Of a stretch of DNA of 53,934 nucleotides, positions 1-10,045 are shown one piece after another (position 1 is the stretch's first letter; each line of letters begins with the position of its first letter). Made by a program: the position numbers and the translations under genes. Source of the DNA: Candidatus Burkholderia verschuerenii (GTDB lineage Bacteria; Pseudomonadota; Gammaproteobacteria; Burkholderiales; Burkholderiaceae). The stretch lies in NCBI RefSeq assembly GCF_001189365.1, contig NZ_LFJJ01000010.1:1-53934 (forward strand), given 5' to 3'. Below the pieces are notes generated by a model. That model worked only from the letters and a program-made list of their open reading frames with translations, had not been told where the DNA came from and ran no database searches.

Positions 1-119
1 CTCAACGTCATGCCTCAACCTCTACTCGTGCGCTGCAGACCTGGCTGAGATGTGCGTTTACGTCTGCACCAGACTGCGTCGTTGGGTCCATTCCGGCAAA
101 TTCAATTTTGCAGGCCCGA
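1..119. other. Unidentified DNA abutting a broken gene (probable insertion edge)
   Basis: The reading frame of the neighbouring FAD oxidoreductase stops matching its family at about position 119-121, and the sequence to the left does not continue the protein in any frame. On the minus strand an ATG lies at 11-9 after a purine-rich stretch, so a minus-strand gene such as a transposase could begin here and run off the window. I do not recognise an insertion-sequence family or a terminal inverted repeat. An insertion or rearrangement breakpoint is inferred from the abrupt loss of coding similarity. Confidence 0.4.
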
Positions 120-447
120 CTACTTCGATTCCAGTTCGTCGGGATCGTATTTGAGGCCGGGGATGATCTGCCCGCCGTTGCGTCCCGAGCCGCCCCAGCC
201 GGGTTCGCGCGCTTCTAGCACGACGACGTTCACGCCTTGTCTGGCGAGATGGTAGGCGGTCGTCAGGCCGGCATAGCCCGCGCCGACGATCGCGATATCC
301 GCCGTGCGGCTTTCGCCGAGCGCGGGCGTGGGCACGGCGGGCACAGCCGTGCTGGCCCACAGGGAAGGGGCCAAGGGAAAGAGTTCGCTGGACATGGAAG
401 ATCGGGAAAGCGGTGCGGACTGCGCGGGCGTGAGGGTTATCGTGGAA

Positions 448-455
<8 letters not shown>
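120..455 (-). pseudogene. Truncated FAD-dependent amine/amino acid oxidoreductase (DAO family), N-terminal fragment
   Basis: Only 111 residues remain of a flavoprotein that normally has about 430. The Rossmann FAD motif GAGYAG is at residues 58-63, the ribose-binding acidic end of strand beta2 (VVVLEARE) follows, and the conserved GRNGGQI motif is present at 91-97. Coding ends abruptly after DPDELESK with a TAG and unrelated DNA. The start ATG overlaps the last codons of the upstream ABC ATPase gene by 8 bp, so it was the last gene of that operon. The family includes gamma-glutamylputrescine oxidase-like enzymes; with a polar amino acid importer the substrate was probably an amine or amino acid. 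The substrate- and most of the FAD-binding domain is missing, so it should be inactive. Confidence 0.8.
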
Positions 456-1175
<720 letters not shown>

Positions 1176-1179
<4 letters not shown>

Positions 1180-1835
1180 TTGCGTCCGCTCCCGAGTTTC
1201 TTTTCCAGCTGGCCGACGAGCAGGAACAGCGGAATGCACATCACCAGATAAAGCGCCGCCACCAGCGCGAAGACGGTCGTGTTCTGAAAGGTCGACGAGG
1301 CGATCAGCTTGCCTTGCAGCGCGAGTTCCGCGACGGTGATCGTGGACGCCTGCGAGCTGTCCTTGAGCAGCATGATCATCGTGTTGCCGTACGGCGGCAG
1401 CGCAATGCGAAACGCTTGCGGCAGGATCACGCGACGCATCGTCATCACGCCGCGCATACCGATGGAATGGGCCGCCTCGATCTGGCCTTTATCGATTGCC
1501 TTGATGCCCGCGCGGAAGTTTTCCGCCTGATACGCCGAATACGCGAAGCCGAGACCGATGATCGCCGCCTGCAGCGCCGTGATCGAAATGCCGAAATCCG
1601 GCAGCACGAAATAGATCACGAACAACTGGACGATGATCGGCACGCCGCGAATGAAGTTGATGATGCAGCGGGCGGTCAGATCGAGCGCGCGCACGCCGGA
1701 GACGCGCATCAGCGCCCACACCATGCCGAGCACGGTCGAGAGCACCAGCGAGCCGAGCGTGACGAGGATCGTCAGCTTCACGCCGCGCAGGAGAATCGGA
1801 AGATATTCCGCGGAATGCTGGAAAAATTCATGCAT
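1176..1835 (-). CDS. Polar amino acid ABC transporter, permease
   Basis: A 219-residue inner-membrane permease of the His/Glu/Gln/Arg/opine family. It begins with a periplasmic amphipathic stretch ([18 protein letters not shown]) and several hydrophobic helices. The cytoplasmic EAA loop that contacts the ATPase is visible as [20 protein letters not shown]. The family often uses two permeases, but only one is present here, so it probably forms a homodimer. The stop overlaps the ATPase start. A 94-bp gap with a strong hairpin separates it from the binding-protein gene upstream. Confidence 0.92.
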
Positions 1836-1894
1836 GAGTCAGGGTCTCCTGGCCGTCGCCGGCAAGAGATGGTTTGCTTGAAAACTGGCGATGC

Positions 1895-1917
1895 GCCGGA
1901 GCGAGACCCGCTCCGGC
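1895..1917 (-). promoter_or_regulatory. Intergenic hairpin between binding-protein and permease genes
   Basis: A perfect 9-bp stem GCCGGAGCG / CGCTCCGGC with a 5-nt loop lies just downstream of the binding-protein gene inside the operon. No U-run follows immediately. Such hairpins commonly stabilise the upstream binding-protein message and reduce downstream expression; this role is inferred. Confidence 0.55.
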
Positions 1918-1929
1918 AGGACTTGAGTC

Positions 1930-2682
1930 TTAGAGACCCCACTTCTTCACGATGGCGTCGATCCGGCCATCGGCCTTGACCTTGGCGATAGCGGCATTGA
2001 GCTTGGCGACGCGATCGGGATGACCCTTCTGCACGGCGATGCCGACCTGTCCCGGCATCACGGCCTTGTAGCTGGTCAAGAGCCGCGTGTTGGTGAAGCC
2101 GCCGTGCGAGACCTGATACGCGAGGATCGGATAGTCGGCGACGCCTGCATCGAGACGGCCGGTGTTGATGTCGCGCAACAGATCCTGCAGCGTTTCATAG
2201 ACCTTGACCTCGGCGAACAGCCCGGAATCCTGCAACGCCTTCAGAAACGGCGTGCCGATCTGCGCGCCGACCACCTTGCCCTTCAGATCGGCGAAGCTCA
2301 CGTAGTTCTTGCCGTCGGACTTCGGCACGATCAGGCCTTCGCCGTACTGATAAACGGTGTCGGTGAAATCGACCACTTTCTGGCGCTCCGGTGTGACGAA
2401 CATCGCGGCGGACACCGCATCGATCTTGCCGGTCGTGAGCGACGGAATCAGCGCGGACCAGGCGAGCGGCACGGTCGTGACGTCGTAGCCCGCTTCCTTG
2501 CCGACCTCGTTCATGATGTCGACCATCAAGCCGGTGATCTTGTCGGACTTGGTATCGAGAAAGGTGAAGGGCACGCCGGTCGGCGTCGAGCCCACTTTCA
2601 GCGTTTCGGCATGGGCCGCGCCGCCGAGAACCACACCCGCTACCATCGCGATGCCCGCGAAAAACGTGTTCAACTTCTTCAT
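1930..2682 (-). CDS. Polar amino acid ABC transporter, periplasmic binding protein
   Basis: A 250-residue solute-binding protein (SBP_bac_3 type). The first 25 residues form a Sec signal peptide ending AAHA before ETLKVGS. The mature part has typical family features: an N-lobe start KVGSTPTGVPFTF, the segment GLMVDIMNEVGKEAG and the hinge-region stretch KGKVVGAQIGTP. It captures the substrate in the periplasm and delivers it to the permease encoded downstream. The ATG at 2682 was preferred over an upstream TTG because it gives a normal signal peptide and has a GAGAAA-type ribosome site. It is the first gene of the operon and divergent from a GntR-family gene. Confidence 0.92.
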   Translation of the reverse strand: MKKLNTFFAGIAMVAGVVLGGAAHAETLKVGSTPTGVPFTFLDTKSDKITGLMVDIMNEVGKEAGYDVTTVPLAWSALIPSLTTGKIDAVSAAMFVTPERQKVVDFTDTVYQYGEGLIVPKSDGKNYVSFADLKGKVVGAQIGTPFLKALQDSGLFAEVKVYETLQDLLRDINTGRLDAGVADYPILAYQVSHGGFTNTRLLTSYKAVMPGQVGIAVQKGHPDRVAKLNAAIAKVKADGRIDAIVKKWGL

Positions 2683-2895
2683 TGCGAGATTTCTCTTTGT
2701 CAAAGTGTCGTGGCCGGATCAGCAGCACGGTAAGCACGCTGTCATCGCCTCGTTCGGTATATATTAGACACGCCAAAAACCGAAACAAGGCAAATTTGAC
2801 GATTTTTAGATGAGTGTTTGTACTAATTTTAATTTTCAGTATGCTAGAACGTGCGATGCCGTCACCGAGAGGGCGTGCCGACAGTGAGAGATACG
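2683..2895. promoter_or_regulatory. Divergent promoter region between the ABC operon and the GntR regulator
   Basis: This 213-bp spacer is clearly more AT-rich than its surroundings. A possible rightward promoter is TTGTAC, a 16-bp spacer, then TATGCT (around 2818-2845). The divergent layout suggests the GntR-family protein controls both directions from sites here. No operator can be assigned with certainty. Confidence 0.35.
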
Positions 2896-3573
2896 ATGTT
2901 CGAAGACGATGCGGTTCCCGAGGGCGCGAGCACCAACGGGCCGTTGCGCGGCAGTGTGTACGGCAGCATCAAGGCCGAGATTCTGGAGATGCGGCTGCTG
3001 GCGGGCGCGCCGCTGCAGGAAGTGGAACTGGCCTCGCACTACGGCGTGAGCCGCACGCCCGTGCGCGAGGCCTTGCGGCAATTGCTCGACGAGGGTTTCG
3101 TCGAGCGCAAGGGGCGCTTCTATCAGGTGAAGGAGCTGACGCACAACGATATCCGCGATCTGTACGAAGTGCGCGAAAGCCTCGAAACCACGGCGGTGCG
3201 GCTGTGCGTGGAACGCGCCGACGATTCGATCATCGACCGGCTGCGCGAGTTGATCGACGAACAGGTGGCCGCTTTGGCCGCGAACGACCGGCAACGCTTT
3301 TCGGTGTACGACACCGCCTTCCACCTGATGCTCGCCGAAGGCGCGGGCAACGGCTTGCTATTGCAGCAACTAACGGTCATTCACGAGAAAATCCGCCTGA
3401 CACGCGGGCGCGAGTACGAGGTGCCGAACTGGCTGAAATATTCGATCGACGAACATTCGCACGTGCTGAGCGCGCTGGAACGGCGCGACGCGACCATCGG
3501 CATCGCGGAGATGACGTATCACATCCGTAGCGTCGTCGATCTGCACTTCGGCACGCGGCGGCGCAAGGACTGA
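2896..3573 (+). CDS. GntR-family transcriptional regulator (FCD domain)
   Basis: A 225-residue regulator. An N-terminal winged helix-turn-helix includes GVSRTPVREALRQL and the wing DEGFVERKGRF. The C-terminal all-helical FCD ligand domain includes YEVRESLETTAVRL and FHLMLAEGAGN. This subfamily usually senses organic or amino acids, often through a bound metal. The ATG at 2896 was chosen because GAGAG lies just upstream; in-frame GTG and ATG codons further upstream are possible. Its divergent position makes the amino acid importer operon the likely target, which is inference. Confidence 0.88.
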   Translation: MFEDDAVPEGASTNGPLRGSVYGSIKAEILEMRLLAGAPLQEVELASHYGVSRTPVREALRQLLDEGFVERKGRFYQVKELTHNDIRDLYEVRESLETTAVRLCVERADDSIIDRLRELIDEQVAALAANDRQRFSVYDTAFHLMLAEGAGNGLLLQQLTVIHEKIRLTRGREYEVPNWLKYSIDEHSHVLSALERRDATIGIAEMTYHIRSVVDLHFGTRRRKD

Positions 3574-3636
3574 CTTCTCTCCCGCGATATCATCGGTTCC
3601 GGGATAACCAGCCGTTCTCGGGAAAAGGAGAAGCTT

Positions 3637-4548
3637 ATGAGCCGTCGCGTGGCCTGGATCGCGGTGATGAGTCTGTTGCTGGGCGCGTGCGCGTCGGGCG
3701 GAAACAACGTCACCGCGCCGATTGCGGTCGCCGTGCCCGGTACGCCGAACGGCATCGCCATCCGCGAAACCGATGGCGCGGTGTTCGTCACCGACGACAA
3801 GAGCAACGGCATTCTGCTGAGCCTGGATATCGCGGATTCGCAGGCGGCGTTCGCGCCGTTCGCGCGCATTCCGGCGGCGGGCGATCGCGGCAGCCTGTCG
3901 CAGATCGTCTTCGGGCCGAACGCGCATCTGCTGGTCGCGCGCTTCGGCTTCGGCAAGTCGAGCGCCGTGTTTGATGTCGGCACCAACGGACAAGTCGCGC
4001 TGGCATCGGACACGAATCCGGAGCGGCGGCGGCTCGGTCTCGTCGTGCTCGACGGCGGCACGTTTCTGTCGAGCTGGTTCGCGAAGGAAGGCGACGCGCC
4101 GGCCGCCGGCGGCGTCAGCATGATCCCGCGTGGCGAGCCGCCCGGCAGCGTGAAGGAGCGCGATATCGTCACGGGTCTGGGCAAGCCGGTCGGGCTCGCG
4201 GTGCTCGACGACACGCTGTTCATCAGCGATCAGGCGGCCAATCGCATCGTCAAGGTGGATTTGCTGGAAGCGCGCACGGCGAGCGCGCCGATCGAAGCGG
4301 GCGACGTGTTCGCCAACGTCGACGCGCCCGATCTGCTGGCCGCCGCCCCCGACGGCACGCTCTACACGAAGTGCGGCGCGCACGCGCTCTGCAAGTTCTC
4401 GAAGCGCGGCCGCGCGACGGTGATCGCCGGCGACTTCGACCAGCCGCGCGGCGTCGCGGTCGATGCGGCCCGCAAGCGGCTCGTCGCGGTGGATCGCGCG
4501 AGCTCGCGCGATCAGGCGAGTCGCGTGCGGGTGTGGCCGATCAGGTGA
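3637..4548 (+). CDS. Predicted lipoprotein with beta-propeller (NHL/SMP-30-like) fold
   Basis: A 303-residue protein with a lipoprotein signal: hydrophobic residues 5-15 then the lipobox LGAC with Cys18. The rest is built of repeats with the look of a six-bladed propeller, for example GTPNGIAIRETDGAVFVTD, GKPVGLAVLDDTLFISD and DQPRGVAVDAARKRLVAVD. Such proteins act as scaffolds or lactonase-like enzymes; no catalytic residues can be assigned. It is preceded by a good AAAGGAGAAG ribosome site. It stands alone between the regulator and a small NTF2-like gene. Confidence 0.75.
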   Translation: MSRRVAWIAVMSLLLGACASGGNNVTAPIAVAVPGTPNGIAIRETDGAVFVTDDKSNGILLSLDIADSQAAFAPFARIPAAGDRGSLSQIVFGPNAHLLVARFGFGKSSAVFDVGTNGQVALASDTNPERRRLGLVVLDGGTFLSSWFAKEGDAPAAGGVSMIPRGEPPGSVKERDIVTGLGKPVGLAVLDDTLFISDQAANRIVKVDLLEARTASAPIEAGDVFANVDAPDLLAAAPDGTLYTKCGAHALCKFSKRGRATVIAGDFDQPRGVAVDAARKRLVAVDRASSRDQASRVRVWPIR

Positions 4549-4614
4549 ATCGACCGGATCGATTCGCAATCCGAAGGTATAATGCCGCTTCGATCAACGA
4601 CATCGCCATCGATC

Positions 4615-4989
4615 ATGGAATACCGGAACCGCCCAGAAACCGTCGTGCAACGACAACTCGACGCTTACAACGCGCGCGATCTCGACGCGTGGATTGCCAC
4701 CTACGCGCCTGACGCGAAGCAATATCTGTTTCCCGGCACGCTGCTGGCGGAAGGTGTCGAGCAGATTCGCGCGCGATCCGTCGCGCGCTTTCAGGAACCG
4801 AATCTCCACGCGGCCTTGCTGAAGCGCACGGTCATCGGCGATATCGTGATCGACCATGAACGCGTCACGCGTACCTTTTCGGAAGGCACCGGAACGCTCG
4901 AGATGATGGCGACGTACCGCGTGGTGTCCGGGGCGATCGCTGAAGCGTCGTTCGTCTTCGGACCGCCCGTGCTGGACACTACGCTATAA
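4615..4989 (+). CDS. NTF2-like / SnoaL-like small protein
   Basis: A 124-residue protein with the alpha+beta cone signature of the NTF2-like superfamily: an N-terminal helix VVQRQLDAYNARDLDAW, then YAPDAKQYLFPG and later strands ending FVFGPPVLD. Members are often isomerases or small-ligand binding proteins, and many are of unknown role. The start MEYRNRPE was chosen because homologous folds begin close to the first helix; an in-frame ATG lies 33 bp upstream. It converges on the sugar-binding protein gene across a 19-bp gap. Confidence 0.7.
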   Translation: MEYRNRPETVVQRQLDAYNARDLDAWIATYAPDAKQYLFPGTLLAEGVEQIRARSVARFQEPNLHAALLKRTVIGDIVIDHERVTRTFSEGTGTLEMMATYRVVSGAIAEASFVFGPPVLDTTL

Positions 4990-5008
4990 AAGCGCGGATA
5001 AACACGGA

Positions 5009-5956
5009 TCAACGCGGCGACGACCATCCCTTATAGCTGCCGACGTTGCCCCGCGTCACCAGCGTCGACGGCAGCAGAATCGTCGGGTTCGCGGGTTTCT
5101 TGCCGTTCATCAGGTCGTAGCCGACCGCGACCGCCTGTTGCGCCATCGACCACGGATCCTGACTGGCGGACGCCTGCACCATCGTGTCGGTCTTGAGCGC
5201 GCTTTCGATATCCGGCGCGCCGTCCACCGACGTGATCACGATATTGTTCCGATGCAGCTGCTTCGCCGCCAGATCGGTGCCGATGGCTTGCGGATCGTTA
5301 ATCGCGAACACGCCGTCGAGCTTCGGAAAGCGCGTGAGATAGCCTTGCATCGCGTTCATGCCGCCTTCGCGCGAGCCTTTCGCGTCCTGATCGTCGGACA
5401 GCACCTTGATGCCGGGATTCTTCGCCAGCACGCTCTTGCAGCCGTTCACGCGGTCGATCACCGCCGACACTTGCGGCCCGTTCTCGATCACCACGTTGCC
5501 CTTGCCGTTGAGCTTCTTGGCGAGAAACTCGCAGGAGATTTCGCCGGCCTGCACGTTGTTGGTCTGCACGGTGGCGTCCGCGCCCGCCGCCGCGACGTCC
5601 ACTGCGACCACGACAATCCCCGCCTTCTGCGCTTTCTTCACCGCCGGCTCGATCGCCTTCGGATCGACCGCGTTCAGCAGGATCATGTCGGCGTGCGCGG
5701 AAATGAAGTTGTCGATCTGCGTGAACTGCTTGTTCATGTCGTAATCGGACGATGTCGACACGACCTTGACGTTCGGATTGATCTGCTTGGCTTTCGCTTC
5801 CGCGCCCTTCGCGATGGTCACGAAGTACGGATTGCCGAGCGATCCGACCGTGATGCCGATCGACTTCAATTCTTTGCCCGCGGCGTGCGCCGAAAGCGAC
5901 ATCGTGCAACCGATAGCGAGTGCGACGCTGGCGAAAAGCTTATTGTGCTTGCGCAT
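5009..5956 (-). CDS. Sugar ABC transporter, periplasmic binding protein (RbsB-like)
   Basis: A 315-residue periplasmic sugar-binding protein. A signal peptide (MRKHNKLFASVALAIGC to SAHA) precedes the mature start GKELKSIGIT. The type I periplasmic binding fold is recognisable from GITVGSLGNPYFVTIAKGAE, the domain link IVVVAVDVAA and FAINDPQAIG. A good site GGAGAC precedes the ATG. It is the last gene of the ROK-ATPase-permease-binding protein operon, and the spacer in front is lengthened by a 127-bp tandem duplication. The sugar is not determined by sequence. Confidence 0.9.
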   Translation of the reverse strand: MRKHNKLFASVALAIGCTMSLSAHAAGKELKSIGITVGSLGNPYFVTIAKGAEAKAKQINPNVKVVSTSSDYDMNKQFTQIDNFISAHADMILLNAVDPKAIEPAVKKAQKAGIVVVAVDVAAAGADATVQTNNVQAGEISCEFLAKKLNGKGNVVIENGPQVSAVIDRVNGCKSVLAKNPGIKVLSDDQDAKGSREGGMNAMQGYLTRFPKLDGVFAINDPQAIGTDLAAKQLHRNNIVITSVDGAPDIESALKTDTMVQASASQDPWSMAQQAVAVGYDLMNGKKPANPTILLPSTLVTRGNVGSYKGWSSPR

Positions 5957-6028
5957 GTTGTTGTCTCCGTTTTCCTTTTTCGGTCCTTTTTTCAGGGCGG
6001 GCGCACGCGGACCGAATGCGCCCGTACA

Positions 6029-6286
6029 AGCAAGTTCTAGCAAGTTCAAGCGAATTCAGGTGCGGGCCGAGCCGCGCTGGCGATAACGGTCGAGCGCCAC
6101 CGCGCCGATGATCACGAGACCCTTGATGATGTATTGCCAGATATCCGACACGCCGAGCAAGTTCTAGCAAGTTCAAGCGAATTCAGGTGCGGGCCGAGCC
6201 GCGCTGGCGATAACGGTCGAGCGCCACCGCGCCGATGATCACGAGACCCTTGATGATGTATTGCCAGATATCCGACACGCCGAGCA
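6029..6286. repeat. Tandem duplication (period 127 bp) of the permease gene 3' end
   Basis: Positions 6029-6159 and 6156-6286 are identical over 131 bp, overlapping by the 4-bp sequence AGCA, so the unit repeats with period 127. The right copy is the real 3' end of the permease gene (last ~34 codons plus 27 bp downstream). The left copy is a dead remnant that lengthens the permease to binding-protein spacer from 99 to 226 bp. The AGCA overlap points to slippage or microhomology-mediated duplication. Perfect identity suggests it is very recent. Confidence 0.92.
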
Positions 6287-7214
6287 GCACGAGACCGTTC
6301 GACAACACCGCGATGATCAGCGCGCCGACCAGCGTCCCGACGATCGACCCCACGCCGCCGACGAAACTCGTGCCGCCGAGAATCACCGCCGCGATCGCAT
6401 CGAGTTCATACGACTGGCCGAGTTGCAGGCCGTTGGCGGCGTAGAGACGCGCGGCGGACATCACCGCGCCGAGACCCGCGAGCAGGCCGGACATCGCGTA
6501 GACGAAGAGCTGGATGCCCCACACCTTGATACCCGACAGACGCGCCGCTTCCGGATTGCCGCCGACGCTGTAAATGCGCAGCCCGAGCACGGTACGGCGC
6601 AGGATGAACCACGACACGATCACCACCGCAATCGCGATAATCACGAGCCACGGCACGCCGAACAGCGAATCGTTGCCGATAAACGCGAACGACAGTTGCG
6701 GATTGAAGATCGTCGTATCGTGGCCGATGAGACGCGCGATACCGCGCACCGCTGTCAGCGAACCGAGCGTGACGATGAACGGCGGCAGCTTGAGCATCGC
6801 GATCAGCAGGCCGTTGACGACGCCGAAGCCCAGGCCCACTGCCAGCGCCGCCGGAATGCCGAGCCATCCCATGCCCGGAATGTTCGATGCCAGCAGCGCC
6901 GTAACCGCCGCCGCCGACAGCACCGATCCCACCGACAAGTCGATGCCGCCCGTCAGAATCACGAAGGTCATGCCCGCCGCGAGCACGATGTTGATCGACG
7001 CCTGCTGCGTGACGATCGACAGATTCTGGAAGCTGAAGAATCCGTCCGTGACGATGCCGAAGCCGATGCACAGCAGAATCAGCACCGGCAGCATGCCGGC
7101 GGTGCGCATCAGAACCTGCATGCGCTCGCGATGTTCGATGCGCTTTTGCCGTTGCGCCGTATTTTCCGTCCGGGCGACGGGCGCGCTGTCGTGGTGTTTC
7201 GTCGTGTTAGCCAT
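6183..7214 (-). CDS. Sugar ABC transporter, permease (RbsC-like)
   Basis: A 343-residue inner-membrane permease of the ribose/xylose/arabinose importer group (BPD_transp_2). A charged 45-residue N-terminus precedes about 8-10 hydrophobic helices. Recognisable family segments are FVILTGGIDLSVGS, GVVNGLLIAMLKLPPFIVTL and AVILGGTSFVGGVGSIVGTL. The start at 7214 follows GGAGAGAGAC. It lies 23 bp downstream of the ATPase gene. The gene is intact although its last 104 bp exist twice in the DNA. Confidence 0.92.
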   Translation of the reverse strand: MANTTKHHDSAPVARTENTAQRQKRIEHRERMQVLMRTAGMLPVLILLCIGFGIVTDGFFSFQNLSIVTQQASINIVLAAGMTFVILTGGIDLSVGSVLSAAAVTALLASNIPGMGWLGIPAALAVGLGFGVVNGLLIAMLKLPPFIVTLGSLTAVRGIARLIGHDTTIFNPQLSFAFIGNDSLFGVPWLVIIAIAVVIVSWFILRRTVLGLRIYSVGGNPEAARLSGIKVWGIQLFVYAMSGLLAGLGAVMSAARLYAANGLQLGQSYELDAIAAVILGGTSFVGGVGSIVGTLVGALIIAVLSNGLVLLGVSDIWQYIIKGLVIIGAVALDRYRQRGSART

Positions 7215-7237
7215 GTCTCTCTCCAGTCCAGATAAGC

Positions 7238-8776
7238 TCAAGCCGCCAGCGCGACTTTCGAGCCGGTCGCCAGTTCGATGATTCCTTCCTGTGAAATCGG
7301 CTTGCCGGAATGGCCGCCGAGTTCGCCTGCAATGACGCCTTCGCGCATCACGATGACGCGATCCGCGACGCCGATCACTTCCGGCAATTCGCTCGATATC
7401 ACGATGATTCCGACGCCCGTCTTCGCGAGGTCGTTGATGATCCGGTAAATCTCCGACTTCGCGCCGATGTCCACGCCGCGCGTCGGTTCGTCGAGAATCA
7501 GCACGTCGGGCTTGGTTTCAAGCAAGCGCGAGAGAAGCACTTTCTGCTGATTGCCGCCCGACAGCGCGCCCACGTTCACGCGCATGTTCGGCACACGGAT
7601 CGTCAGCGCGGCGATGGCGTCCTTCGCGCGCACGTTGCCGCGCGGCAGGTCCATCACGCCGGCTTTGGCATCGCGCCCGGCGATGGTGATGTTGATGTTG
7701 TCGCGCACGCTCATGTCGAGGAACAAGCCTTGTCCCTTGCGGTCTTCGGTGAGATAGACGAGACCGGCGTCGATCGCGTCGCGCGGCGTGCGCAGTTTCA
7801 ACGGCTTGCCGTGCATCGACACTTCGCCGCGCGTGCGTTCTTCCGCGCCGAAGATCAGCCGCGCGAGTTCGGTGCGGCCCGCGCCGACCAGACCCGCGAC
7901 GCCGAGCACTTCGCCCGCGTGCAGATCGAGACTGCAGCCGCGCACGCGTTTGTCGTCGGCCATGTCGCGCACGGACAGCACGACGTTGCCGGGATCGTAG
8001 GGCGCGTGTTCCTTCTTGTAGAAGCCGGAGATATCGCGGCCGACCATCATCTTCACGAGGCTCTCGGCGGAGAGTTCGTCGCGCATCAAAGTGCCGACGT
8101 AAGTGCTGTCGCGCAGCACGGACACGCGGTCGCTCAGTTCGTAAATCTCCGCCATCCGATGGCTGATATAGATGATCGCGATGCCTTCCGCGCGCAGTTG
8201 CCGCACGAGTTCGAACAGGCGATCGGTTTCGCGCGAGGACAGCGGCGTGGTCGGCTCATCCATCATGAGGATGCGCGCCTTCGCATGCACGGCGCGCGCG
8301 ATTTCGACCAGTTGCCGTTCCGCAATCGACAGATCGCCGACCAGCGTATGCGGCTTGAACGCCGCGCCGAGTCGCGTCAGCACTTCCTCGCAACCATACT
8401 CCATGCCCCGGCGATCGACCAGCCGGCCGCGTCGCAATTCGCGTCCGGCGTAGATGTTTTCGGCGACGGACAGATTCGGCGCGAGACTCAGTTCCTGATA
8501 GATCACGGCGACGCCCAGCGAACGCGCCGCGAGCGGACCGTCGATGGTCACGATCTGGCCGTCGATCAGAATCTGTCCGCCAGCATCGGCCTGATAGGCG
8601 CCGGACAGAATCTTCATCAGCGTGGATTTGCCCGCGCCGTTTTCGCCCATCAGCGAATGGACTTCGCCGGGAAAGACCGACAAACGCACGTCGTTCAGCG
8701 CGCGCACGCCGGGAAAGGTCTTGCTGATGCCGCGCATCTCGAGCAGCGGCGTTCGGGTCGAAGGATCATGCGGCAT
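7238..8776 (-). CDS. Sugar ABC transporter, ATP-binding protein (RbsA-like, two ATPase domains)
   Basis: A 512-residue protein with two fused nucleotide-binding domains, as expected for ribose-type importers. The first domain has Walker [10 protein letters not shown], signature [14 protein letters not shown] and Walker [12 protein letters not shown]. The second has a degenerate Walker A region ([12 protein letters not shown]), signature [13 protein letters not shown] and Walker [14 protein letters not shown] canonical AGGAGG site precedes the ATG, which overlaps the end of the regulator gene by 11 bp. Cytoplasmic partner of the permease encoded next. Confidence 0.93.
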   Translation of the reverse strand: MPHDPSTRTPLLEMRGISKTFPGVRALNDVRLSVFPGEVHSLMGENGAGKSTLMKILSGAYQADAGGQILIDGQIVTIDGPLAARSLGVAVIYQELSLAPNLSVAENIYAGRELRRGRLVDRRGMEYGCEEVLTRLGAAFKPHTLVGDLSIAERQLVEIARAVHAKARILMMDEPTTPLSSRETDRLFELVRQLRAEGIAIIYISHRMAEIYELSDRVSVLRDSTYVGTLMRDELSAESLVKMMVGRDISGFYKKEHAPYDPGNVVLSVRDMADDKRVRGCSLDLHAGEVLGVAGLVGAGRTELARLIFGAEERTRGEVSMHGKPLKLRTPRDAIDAGLVYLTEDRKGQGLFLDMSVRDNINITIAGRDAKAGVMDLPRGNVRAKDAIAALTIRVPNMRVNVGALSGGNQQKVLLSRLLETKPDVLILDEPTRGVDIGAKSEIYRIINDLAKTGVGIIVISSELPEVIGVADRVIVMREGVIAGELGGHSGKPISQEGIIELATGSKVALAA

Positions 8777-10007
8777 GATTCGCCTCCTGCGGTTTGATGC
8801 CCGCGTGGCGAACGCCCGCGCGCGGTGAGAAATTGAAGAACATCGGCAGCGTGGCCGCGCCGATCGCGCCCGCGTCCGGGCCGAAGGTGCCGCGCACGAA
8901 GGCCGGCGTGCCGCGCGCTTCGGGCGCGCTTGCCGCCATCGTCACGGCGAGACGTTCGACGAGCGCATCGAGCAGACCGCCGTCGATATCGGAATCGATC
9001 ACGACCATCGGCACGTCGAGCACGCAAAGCGTGGCGCGCAACGCGGGGGCGAGCGCTTCCACGCAGTCGTCGATCCATTCGCCGACGGCAGGCAGTCGCC
9101 GCTCGATGCACGCCTGCAGGTCGACGCGGTTGTCTGCCGACGCGCCGCGATAATGCAGATGCCGCACCAGCGCATTCAGCGACGCGCGCGACAGCAGAAT
9201 GTCCCACTGGCCGTTCGGCTGCGGCGCGGACGGCAGGCGGCTCGGCGGCACCGGGATCACGCCGATATCGCCCGCATTGCCCGATGCGCCGCGCAGACAG
9301 TCGCCGTCGATCGCGATGCCGCCGCCGATCGCCGAGCCGAGAAACAGGTAGATGAAATCGTCGCAGCCGCGTCCGTGGCCGTAGAACAGTTCGGCGGTCG
9401 CGGCGGCGTTGCCGTCGTTTTCGGAGAAGACCGGCAGCGCGAGCGCGCGGCCCAATGCATCGGCGAAATCGGTGTTGTCCCACGCGCGGAAGGTGTCGGC
9501 GGGCAGGCCGAGTTCGCGCAGCCACGAACCGAGATTGAACGGCTGCGCGATGCCGATGCCCGCCAGCCGGTCGCGTTCCGCCGCGCTCAGCAGATCGAGC
9601 ATCTTGCCGATATCGCGCGTGACGATTTTCAGCGCGACGTCGGGATGCGGCAGCACGCTGTCGAGCGCGCTGCGCGCCAGCACGTCGCCCGCGAAATTGA
9701 CCAGCACCGTCTCGATGCCCGTGCGATCCAGCCGCACGCCGATGCCGAACGCGCCGCGCGGATCGAGCTTGATCAGCGACGCGGGCTGGCCGCGCTGACC
9801 GTCGAGCCGGCGTCCCGAATATTCGATCAATCCCGCCTTGCCGAGTGATTCGACGATGCTGCCGACCGCCGTGCTCGTCAGATTCGCGTGACGCGCGAGA
9901 TCCGCCTTCGATGCCGGCTCGGTGCGCCTGAGCGCCTGCAAGAGCAGCCGCTCGTTATACCGGCGCACGTTCGCGGAGTTGCTTCCTCTGCCGCTGGACG
10001 TCTTCAC
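8766..10007 (-). CDS. ROK-family transcriptional repressor (HTH plus sugar-kinase-like domain)
   Basis: A 413-residue regulator of the NagC/Mlc/XylR type. An N-terminal winged helix ([20 protein letters not shown]) is followed by a ROK domain with [25 protein letters not shown] and [12 protein letters not shown]. The usual zinc-site cysteines of sugar kinases are not seen, so it is more likely a sensor than an enzyme. I chose GTG at 10007, which has GGAGAC five bases upstream; an ATG at 10046 would lie on the edge of the palindromic operator. It heads the sugar importer operon and probably represses it until the sugar binds. Confidence 0.85.
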   Translation of the reverse strand: MKTSSGRGSNSANVRRYNERLLLQALRRTEPASKADLARHANLTSTAVGSIVESLGKAGLIEYSGRRLDGQRGQPASLIKLDPRGAFGIGVRLDRTGIETVLVNFAGDVLARSALDSVLPHPDVALKIVTRDIGKMLDLLSAAERDRLAGIGIAQPFNLGSWLRELGLPADTFRAWDNTDFADALGRALALPVFSENDGNAAATAELFYGHGRGCDDFIYLFLGSAIGGGIAIDGDCLRGASGNAGDIGVIPVPPSRLPSAPQPNGQWDILLSRASLNALVRHLHYRGASADNRVDLQACIERRLPAVGEWIDDCVEALAPALRATLCVLDVPMVVIDSDIDGGLLDALVERLAVTMAASAPEARGTPAFVRGTFGPDAGAIGAATLPMFFNFSPRAGVRHAGIKPQEANHAA

Positions 10008-10045
10008 GCTGTCTCCGATTTCGATGGTTCTCGACGGCGGAACCA

